From: Triticum aestivum
Taxonomy: Eukaryota; Streptophyta; Magnoliopsida; Poales; Poaceae
Assembly (NCBI RefSeq): GCF_018294505.1
Contig: NC_057807.1
Coordinates: forward strand, 142,528,461-142,592,460
Length of the DNA stretch: 64,000 bases
Direction: 5' to 3'
The notes below the pieces were generated by a model. That model was given only the letters and a program-made list of their open reading frames with translations. It was not told the origin of the DNA and did no database searches. Every line of letters starts with the position of its first letter. The stretch's first letter is position 1. Below are positions 56,300 through 64,000 of the stretch, piece after piece. The position numbers and the translations under genes were made by a program.

Positions 56300-57304
56300 T
56301 GATATCTACTACACAACCTTCTTCTTGTAGACGTTGTTGGGCCTGCAAGTGCACAGGTTTGTAGGACAGTAGCAAATTTCCCTCAAGTGGTTGACCTAAG
56401 GTTTATCAATCCGTGGGAGGCGTAGGATGAAGATGGTCTCTCTCAAACAACCCTGCAACCAAATAACAGAAAGTCTCTTGTGTCCCCAACACACCCAATA
56501 CAATGGTAAATTGTATAGGTGCACTAGTTCGGTGAAGAGATGGTCATACAAGTGCAATATGGATAATAGATATAGGTTTTTGTAATCTGAAAATATAAAA
56601 CAGCAAGGTAACTAAAGATAAAAGTGAGCGTAAACAGTATGGCACTGATAGGAAACAAGGCCTAGGGTTCATACTTTCACTAGTGCAAGTTCTCTCAACA
56701 ATAATAACATAGATAGATCATATAACATTCCCTCAACATGCAACAAAGAGTCACTCCAAAGCCACTAATAGCGGAGAACAAACCTAGAGATTATGGTAGG
56801 GTACAAAACAACCTCAAAGTTATTCTTTCGGATCAATCTATTCAAGAGTTCATACTAGAATAACACCTTAAGACACAAATCAACCAAAACCCTAATGTCA
56901 CCTAGATACTCCATTGTCACCTCAAGTATCCATGGGCATGATTATACGATATGCATCACACAATCTCAGATTCATCCAACCAACACAAAGTACTTCAAAG
57001 AGTGCCCCAAAGTTTCTACCGGAGAGTCAAGAAAACGTGTGCCAACCCCTATGCATAGGTTCATGGGCGGAACCCGCAAGTTGTCACCAAAACATACATC
57101 AAGTGGCACGTGATATCCCAATGTCACCACAAATAAACACGGCAAGACATACATCAAGTGTTCTCAAATCAAAGACTCAATCCGATAAGATAACTTCAAG
57201 AGGGAAACTCAATTCATCACAAGAGAGTAGAGGGGGAGAAACATCATAAGATTTAACTATAATAGCAAAGCTCGTGATACATCAAGATCGTGCCATAGAG
57301 AGAA

Positions 57305-57343
<39 letters not shown>

Positions 57344-57920
57344 AAACACATAGCTACTGGTACATACCCTCAGCCCCGAGGGTGAACTACTCCCTCCTCG
57401 TCATGGAGAGCGCCGGGATGATGAAGATGGCCACCGGTGATGGGTTCCCCCTCCGGCAGGGTGCCGGAATGGACTCCCGAGAGGTTTTTGGTGGCTACAC
57501 AGGCTTGCGCCGGCGGAACTCCCGATCTATCTTGATATTCGATGGTTTTAGGGTACGTAGGCTTATATAGGCAAAAGTAGTCGGTCGGGAGGTGCTCGAG
57601 GGGCCCATGAGACAGGAGGCGCGCCCTCCTATCTCGTGGAGTCCTCGAGGATCTTCTGACATGAACTCCAAGTCTCTAGGATCATATTCTTCCCAAAAAT
57701 AACGTTGTCAAAGGTTTCATTCCGTTTGGACTCCGTTTGATATTCCTTTTCTTCAAAATACTGAAATAGGCAATAAAACAGCAATATGGGTTGGGCCTCC
57801 GGTTAATAGGTTAGTCCCAAAAGTAATATAAAAGTGTATAATAAAGCCCGTAATCATTCAAAACAGATAATAAAATAGCATGAATGCTTCATAAATTATA
57901 GATACGTTGGAGACGTATCA
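56300..57920 (-). repeat. 3' LTR, 1621 bp, with GA microsatellite
   Basis: On minus starts TGATACGTCTCCAACGTATC and ends at 56300 (tgatatctactac on plus). TATA box at 57569-57562 on minus. A (GA)n run of about 34 bases at 57307-57341 is absent from the other LTR, where only acatgagagagact is present. Apart from this the two LTRs are closely similar. Confidence 0.95.
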
Positions 57921-60860
57921 GCATCCCCAAGCTTAATTCCTACTCGTCCTCGGGTAGGTAAATGATAAAAGAAAGAATTTATGAAGTGTGAATGCTAGAA
58001 GGTGTACAAGTGTGATCAATGATAATTTCAATCACCTTTTCTAGCATGATAATATGTCGTAACAGTAGTTCATCTCATAAAACTTCTCACGATAAAGTAA
58101 CAAGCAATTCACATGTCAAAGCATAGACTATAAACTTTCTTGAAAACTAGCAAACTTCATTCTCAGTCATCAAACAATTGCAATTCATCTTATTTTCAGG
58201 AATATCAAACTCCACATACTCAACTATCATATAGTCTTCTACAATTGCTAACACTCACACGATACTAATGGTTATGGAGTTTCAATCGGACACTGAGAAA
58301 GATAGGGGCTTATAGTGTTGCCTCCCAACGTATTCACCTTTGGGTGATGTCAACAATAATAGTTCATGCTAACTTACATCCAATTGGATATATATATCAA
58401 GATCACCCCAACACAAAGTGCTTGCCAAAGGATAAAATGAAAAAGGGAAAGGTGAAGATCACCTTGACTCTTGCATAAAGTAAAAGACATAAAGTAAAAG
58501 ATAGGCCCTTCGCAGAGGGAAGCAGAGGTTATCATGCGCTTTTAGGGTTGGATGCACAAAATCTTAATGTGAATGAACGTCACTTTATATTGCCACTTGT
58601 ATATGGACCTTTATTATGCAGTCCGTCGCTTTTATTGCTTCCATAACAAGAGATCGCTATTTTCTTCAGACCAAAAGATGATACATATTTAGAGAGAAAT
58701 TTTTATTGCTTGCACCGATGACAACTTACTTGAAGGATCTTACTCAATCCATAGGTAGGTATGGTGGACTCTCATGGCAAAACTGGGTTTAAGGATATTT
58801 GGAAGCACAAGTAGTATCTCTACTTGGTGCAAGGAATTTTCGCTAGCATGAGGGGGAAAGGCAAGCTCAACATGTTTGAATGATCCATGACAATATACTT
58901 TAACTGAGATGTCGGAAAACAAAAACCATTACGTTGTCTTACTTGTCCAACATCAACTCTTTAGCATGTCATACTTCATGAGTGCTCCCAATTATAAAAG
59001 ATGTCTAGGAAAGTATATTTATATGTGAAATCCCTCTTCCTTCAATATTCTTTCATGAATTGTTCAAATGACCAATACAATGCTTGCTAACCTTCAACAA
59101 ATTTACAACCTCTACTTCTTAGATGTGAAGTCATAACTCCCCATGGGATAAGCAAAAGAGACATATATAGTTTCAGGTTTATGACTTTCAACTCATTCAA
59201 CCATTTACTCATAAGATATAAGTGAAGCACACGAGTAAATAAAAAACTACTCGAAAAAGATATAAGTGAAGATCAATCAGTAGCTAAATAATTATGTAAC
59301 TATGTGAAGACTCTCTCTCATTAAAGAATTTCAGATCTTGGTATTGTATTAAAACAGCAAGCAAAACAAAATAAAATGGCATTGCAAGGATAGTACAACT
59401 CACGTGAAGAAGCAAAAACTTAGGCTCAACCGATACTAACCGATAGTTGTTGAAGAAGAAAGGTGGGATGCCTACCGGGGCATCCCAAAGCTTAGATGCT
59501 TGAGACTTCTTGAAATATTATCTTGGGGTGCCTTGGGCATCCCCAAGTTTGAACTTTTGTGTCTCCTTAATTCCTCTCATATCATGGTTTCCTTTTTTTA
59601 TCAAAAGCTTCATCCACACCAAACTCAACAAGAACTAGTGAGATAGGTTAGTATAAACCAATGCAAAACCTTATAATTTTCTACTGTAACAAATCACTAA
59701 AATTATTATTCAACATTGCATACTAAATGCCTCTGCATATTTAATACTCCTATCCTCAAATAGAATCATTAAACAAGCAAACATATGCAAACAATGCAAC
59801 CATAACAACAGTGCCAAAACAGTATAGTCTGTAAAGAATGCAAGATTAATCATACTTCCCTAACTCCAAAAATTATGAAATAAAATTCCCACTGTAATAA
59901 ATTTATCAAATCTCATTATGCAAAAAGTTTCAACATTATATCATGCTCTGACTTTTCTAGGGAATTTTTGCAACAGTGGTAAACTTTCTGTTTTCAAAAA
60001 GCAACATGTATACTAGCAAAATAAGCATGGCAAAGGCTATCCTTGACATTTTTATAGAAACTAAAGATGCAAAACATTATTCTAAATAACAGCAAGCAAA
60101 TACTAACAAGATAAAATGACGCTCCAAGCAAAACACATTTCATGTGGCGAATAAAAATATAGCTCCAAGTAAAGTTACCGATGAACGAAGACGAAAGAGG
60201 GGATGCCATCCGGGGCATCCCCAAGCTTAGGCTGTTGGTTGTCCTTGAATATTACCTTGGGGTGCCTTGGTCATCCCCAAGCTTAGGCTCTTGCCACTCT
60301 TTATTCCATGGTCCATCGAATCATTACCCAAAACTTGAAAACTTCACAACACAAAACTTAACAGAAAACTCGTAAGCTCCGTTAGTATAAGAAAATAAAA
60401 CCACCACTTAGGTACTGTAATGAACTCATTCTAAATTCATATTGGTGTAATATCTACTGTACTTCAACTTATCTATGGTTCATACCCTCCGATACTGCTC
60501 ATATATTCATCAAAATAAGCAAACAACACATAGAAAACAGAATCTGTCAAAAACAGAACAGTCTGTAGTAATCTGTATCAAACGTATACTTCTGGAACTC
60601 CAACAATTCTACCACATTAGGAAGTCCTGAGAAATTTGTGTACCAATCCATAGCAAAAAGAATCAGATCAGAAGCACGTTTCTGTGAATTAACAAAACTA
60701 ATTTACTGGGCGCAAAAGTTTCTGATTTTCAGCAGGGTCAACACAACTATCACCGTAAGCTATCCTAAAGGTCTTACTTGGCATTTTATTGAAACAAAAG
60801 CTATAAAACATGATTACTACAGTAGAATAGTCATGTGAACACACAAAAACAGTAAGGTTA
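57921..60860 (-). other. Non-coding 3' interior shared with two other elements
   Basis: No coding sequence recognised on either strand. The part 58110-59140 matches 20450-21640 in the integrase-bearing element. The part 60095-60340 (ggggatgccatccggggcat) matches 52130-52345 in reverse. Words gcatccccaagctt recur at several places (57921, 59477, 60212, 60271), like repeated polypurine tracts. Confidence 0.75.
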
Positions 60861-60918
60861 AATATTGGGTTGTCTCCCAACAAGCGTTTTTCTTTAACAA
60901 CTTTCTAGCTAGGCATGA
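60861..60918 (-). repeat. Conserved palindrome block after the ORF
   Basis: Read on minus it gives gcctagctag, gttaaag, aaacgcttgttgggagacaa and cccaat, the counterpart of 51515-51567. It lies just after the stop codon of the ORF at 60934. Confidence 0.7.
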
Positions 60919-60933
60919 AGATGACAATGATGC

Positions 60934-61821
60934 TCACATAAAAGATAAGAATTGAAACATAAAGGGAGCATCATGAAGACTATGACTAGCACATTTAAGT
61001 CTAACCCACTTCCTATGCATAGGGATTTTTTGAGCAAATAACTTATGGGAACAATGATCAACTAGCATAGGAAGGTAAAACAAGCATAAGTTCAAAAATT
61101 GAAGCACATAGAGAGGAAACTTGACATTATTGCAATTCCTCCAAGCATATGTTCCTCCCTCATAATAATTTATAGTATCATCATGAATGAATTCAACAAT
61201 ATAACCAGCACCTAAAGCATTCTTTTCATGATCTACAAGCATAGAAAATTTACTACTCTCCACATAAGCAAAATTCTTCTCATGAATAGTAGTGGGAGCA
61301 AACTCAACAAAATAATTATCATGTGAGGCATAATCCAATTGAAAACTAAAATCATGATGACAAGTTTCATGGTTATCATTATTCTTAATAGCATACAAGT
61401 CATCACAATAATCATCATAGATAGCAACTTTCTTCTCATAATCAATTGGAACCTCTTCCGAAATAGTGGAATCATCACTAAATAAAGTCATGACCTCTCC
61501 AAATCCACTTTCATAAATATAATCATCATAAATAGGAGGCATGCTTTCATCATAATAAATATGCTCATCAAAACTTGGGGGACTAAACATATCATCTTCA
61601 TCAAACATAGCTTCCCCAAGCTTGTGGCTTTGCATATCATTAGCATCATAGATATTAAAGGAATTCATACTAACAACATTGCAATCATGCTCATAATACA
61701 AAGATTTAGTACCAAACATTTTATAGACTTCTTCTTCTAGCACTTGAGCACAATTTTCCATTTCATCAAACTCACAAAAGATATTAAAAAGATGAAGTGT
61801 ATGAGACAAACTTAACTCCAT
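60934..61821 (-). CDS. Intact 295-residue acidic ORF of a non-autonomous element, function unknown
   Basis: The frame runs from ATG at 61821 to a stop at 60934 without interruption and starts 98 bases after the primer-binding site, the normal gag position. Residues 1-120 carry ELSLSHTLHLFNIFCEFDEM, then LEEEVYKMFGTKSLYYEHDC. Residues 70-200 are very rich in D, E and Y (HIYYDESMPPIYDDYIYESG; IYDDYCDDLYAIKNNDNHET). The last fifth is hydrophobic and basic (FPLYVLQFLNLCLFYLPMLV, then a basic HRKWVRLKCASHSLHD). I do not recognise a known domain; no zinc knuckle or capsid motif is visible. It is the only long uninterrupted retroelement frame here. It may be a gag replacement that helps packaging, or a captured host fragment. 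Real coding status is likely but unproven. Confidence 0.55.
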   Translation of the reverse strand: MELSLSHTLHLFNIFCEFDEMENCAQVLEEEVYKMFGTKSLYYEHDCNVVSMNSFNIYDANDMQSHKLGEAMFDEDDMFSPPSFDEHIYYDESMPPIYDDYIYESGFGEVMTLFSDDSTISEEVPIDYEKKVAIYDDYCDDLYAIKNNDNHETCHHDFSFQLDYASHDNYFVEFAPTTIHEKNFAYVESSKFSMLVDHEKNALGAGYIVEFIHDDTINYYEGGTYAWRNCNNVKFPLYVLQFLNLCLFYLPMLVDHCSHKLFAQKIPMHRKWVRLKCASHSLHDAPFMFQFLSFM

Positions 61822-61918
61822 TTTTTTGTAGTTTTCTTTTATAAACTAAACTAGTGATAAAACAAGAAACAAAAGGATTCGATTGCAAGATCTAAAGATA
61901 TACCTTCAAGCACTCACC

Positions 61919-61936
61919 TCCCCGGCAACGGCGCCA
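61919..61936 (-). promoter_or_regulatory. Primer-binding site, tRNA-Asp
   Basis: On minus tggcgccgttgccgggga, identical to the site at 50742-50759, ten bases from the LTR end at 61947. Confidence 0.9.
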
Positions 61937-61946
61937 GAAAAGAGCT

Positions 61947-63558
61947 TGATGTCTACTACAGAACCTTCTTCTTGTAGACGTTGTTGGGCCTGCAAGTGTA
62001 CATGTTTGTAGGACAGTAGCAATTTTCCCTCAAGTGGATGACCTAAGGTTTATCAATTCGTGGGAGGCATAGGATGAAGATGGTCTCTCTCAAACAACCC
62101 TGCAACCAAATAACAGAAAGTCTCTTGTGTCCCCAAGACACCCAATACAATAGTAAATTGTATAGGTGCACTAGTTCAGCGAAGAGATGGTGATACAAGT
62201 GCAATATGGATAGTAGATATAGGTTTTTGAAATCTGAAAATATAAAACAGCAAGGTAACTAAAGATAAAAGTGAGCGTAAACGGTATTGCACTGATAGGA
62301 AACAAGGCCTAGGGTTCATACTTTCACTAGTGCAAGTTCTCTCAACAATAATAACATATATAGATCATATAACAATCCCTCAACATGCAACAAAGAGTCA
62401 CTCCAAAGCCACTAATAGCGGAGAACAAACATAGAGATTATGGTAGGGTACGAAACCACCTCAAAGTTATTCTTTCGGATCAATCTATTCAAAAGTTCGT
62501 ACTAGAATAACACCTTAAGACACAAATCAACCAAAACCCTAATGTAACTAGATACTCCATTGTCACCTCAAGTATCCATGTGCATGATTATACGATATGC
62601 ATCACACTATCTCAGATTCATCCAACCAACACAAAGTACTTCAAAGAGTGCCCCAAAGTTTCTACCGGAGAGTCAAGAAAACGTGTGCCAACCCCTATGC
62701 ATAGGTTCATGGGTGGAACCCGCAAGTTGGTCACCAAAACATACATCAAGTGGCACGTGATATCCCAATGTCACCACAGATAAACACGACAAGACATACA
62801 TCAAGTGTTCTCAAATCAAAGACTCAATCCGATAAGATAACTTCAAGAGGGAAACTCAATTCATCACAAGAGAGTAGAGGGGGAGAAACATCATAAGATC
62901 CAACTATAATAGCAAAGCTCGCGATACATCAAGATCATGCCATAGAGAGAACATGAGAGAGACTGATCAAACACATAGCTACTGGTACATACCCTCAGAC
63001 CCGAGGGTGAACTACTCTCTCCTCGTCATGGAGAGCGCCGGGATGATGAAGATGGCCACTGGTGATGGGTTCCCCCTCCAGCAGGGTGCCGGAACAGACT
63101 CCCGAGAGGTTTTTGGTGGCTACAGAGGCTTGCGGCGGCGGAAATCCCGATCTATCTTGATATTCGATGGTTTTAAGGTACGTAGGCTTATATAGGAGAA
63201 ATTAGTCGGTCGGGAGGTGCTTGAGGGGCCCACGAGACAGGGGGGTGTGCCCTATGGGGGGCCCTCCTATCTTGTGGAGTCCTCGAGGATCTTCTGACAT
63301 GAACTCCAAGTCTCCAGGATCATATTCTTCCCAAAAATAACGCTGCCGAAGGTTTCATCCCGTTTGGACTCCGTTTGATATTCCTTTTCTTCGAAATACT
63401 GAAACAGGCAATAAAATAGCAATATGGGCTGGGCCTCCGGTTAATAGGTTAGTCCCAAAAGTAATATAAAAGTGTATAATAAAGCCCGTAATCATTCAAA
63501 ACAGATAATAAAATAGCATGAATGCTTCATAAATTATAGATACGTTGGAGACGTATCA
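61947..63558 (-). repeat. 5' LTR, 1612 bp
   Basis: Same features as the 3' LTR, without the GA expansion. GC-rich inverted repeat at about 63230-63285, TATA box on minus at 63194-63187. Confidence 0.95.
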
Positions 63559-64000
63559 AGGAGTAAGGAACGAGGGGGCAAGTGGGAGAGGGGATCGAGG
63601 AGGAACGGGCAGTGGAGGCCTTATCCTCTCCCAGGCGATGCCGACAAGGTGGTTGCGGGCGACCCGCCCCTGTAGCGACCTGGTCGCATGAACAGGGAGA
63701 GGGGAGGGATCGCCAGGGTGGGCCGCCTAGGTTGGCCACTTGCCCGATGGGCCAAAAGCACAGGGGGTTTTCTCCCTTTCCTTTTTTTATTTTTTTAATT
63801 ACTTTTCTGTTCATTGACTTCCCACTTTATTTTCTATTTCAATTAGCTTATTAAAAATATGAGACCCACACCTATATTATCGTTTTAGTTTAACCCTCTG
63901 CCACAAAAAGTTTCACTCACAAATAAAATAGTTTAACATTTTAGAATTTATAAAAGGCATTTATTTAATTGTTTTACCTACTGATTTATTGATTTGAGTG

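Larger units (their letters stand above)
56300..63558 (-). mobile_element. Complete non-autonomous Gypsy-type element, 7.26 kb, AGGAG target repeat
   Basis: Both LTRs are complete (61947-63558 as 5' LTR, 56300-57920 as 3' LTR on minus). Target repeats AGGAG are identical (56295-56299 and 63559-63563). A tRNA-Asp primer site (61936-61919) and a polypurine tract (57921 onward) are present. The only coding sequence is a 295-codon ORF. No protease, RT or integrase. Orientation is opposite to the element at 49178-55856, only 443 bases away, and both sit in the same long LTR. Confidence 0.95.
46160..64000 (-). repeat. Long LTR of the second LARD-type element, interrupted twice, runs past the window
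   Basis: The LTR end (on minus GGGGGCGTCACA) is at 46160. LTR pieces are 46160-49177, 55857-56299 and 63559-64000; the other bases belong to the two inserted elements. The flanks of both insertions join perfectly through their target repeats. Composition follows the first LARD LTR: moderately AT-rich, then GC-rich (about 48770-49177, 55857-56299, 63559-63780), then AT-rich. The LTR start is outside the window. GC-rich frames such as 48760-49209 are not accepted as genes. Confidence 0.7.

Overview
This window is intergenic plant DNA. Its features point to a large, repeat-packed grass genome of the wheat/barley tribe (Triticeae). Almost everything is nested LTR retrotransposon sequence, plus one CACTA DNA transposon and a few decayed gene pieces. 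LTR ends of the form TGATACGTCTCC..., primer-binding sites for tRNA-Asp and tRNA-iMet, very long LTRs around a non-coding interior, and a CACTA terminus are the main clues. Species and family names are inference; I assign no named family.

Layout. 1-6519: a plus-strand Ty3/gypsy element (gag, protease, reverse transcriptase, RNase H, integrase, all broken) with an antisense B3-like ORF after integrase; it is cut by the next insertion. 6520-13088: 5' LTR, tRNA-Asp-like primer site, gag, protease and an extra 3' ORF of another Gypsy element; no RT or integrase remains. 13089 to about 24500: 5' end and body of a CACTA element, interrupted by a solo LTR (14768-16277) and a minus-strand Gypsy element (18819-24244, repeat AGGCG) that keeps integrase and a small coiled-coil ORF. 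24831-26398: three-exon F-box/LRR/FBD pseudogene on minus. 27150-27933: unidentified spliced gene-like fragment on plus. 28889-43320: a Gypsy element with gag, protease, an RT-like remnant and an antisense B3-like ORF. It is split by a solo LTR (29446-31085, ACGAC), a non-autonomous long-LTR element of LARD type (31923-39180) and another solo LTR (40263-41784, CTCGC). 43386-45098: fragment of another minus-strand element. 45099-64000: a second LARD-like element whose long LTR begins at 46160. Into that LTR two complete non-autonomous elements inserted in opposite orientations: 49178-55856 (GGGTA) and 56300-63558 (AGGAG).

How the parts relate. None of the complete elements encodes RT. The two complete non-autonomous elements share LTR 5' portions, primer sites and internal non-coding blocks. 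The minus-strand one also shares more than 1 kb of 3' internal sequence with the integrase-bearing element at 18819-24244, which suggests a parasite-helper relation. Insertion order follows from the nesting: each interrupted element is older than what interrupts it.

Most interesting: an intact 295-codon acidic ORF in a non-autonomous element (60934-61821); antisense B3-like ORFs in two different Gypsy elements; an LTR promoter-like module repeated inside two elements ahead of their last ORF; a 43-bp duplication around the LARD insertion instead of the usual 5 bp; and gene fragments adjoining the CACTA body. No intact host gene, RNA gene or CRISPR array was seen.
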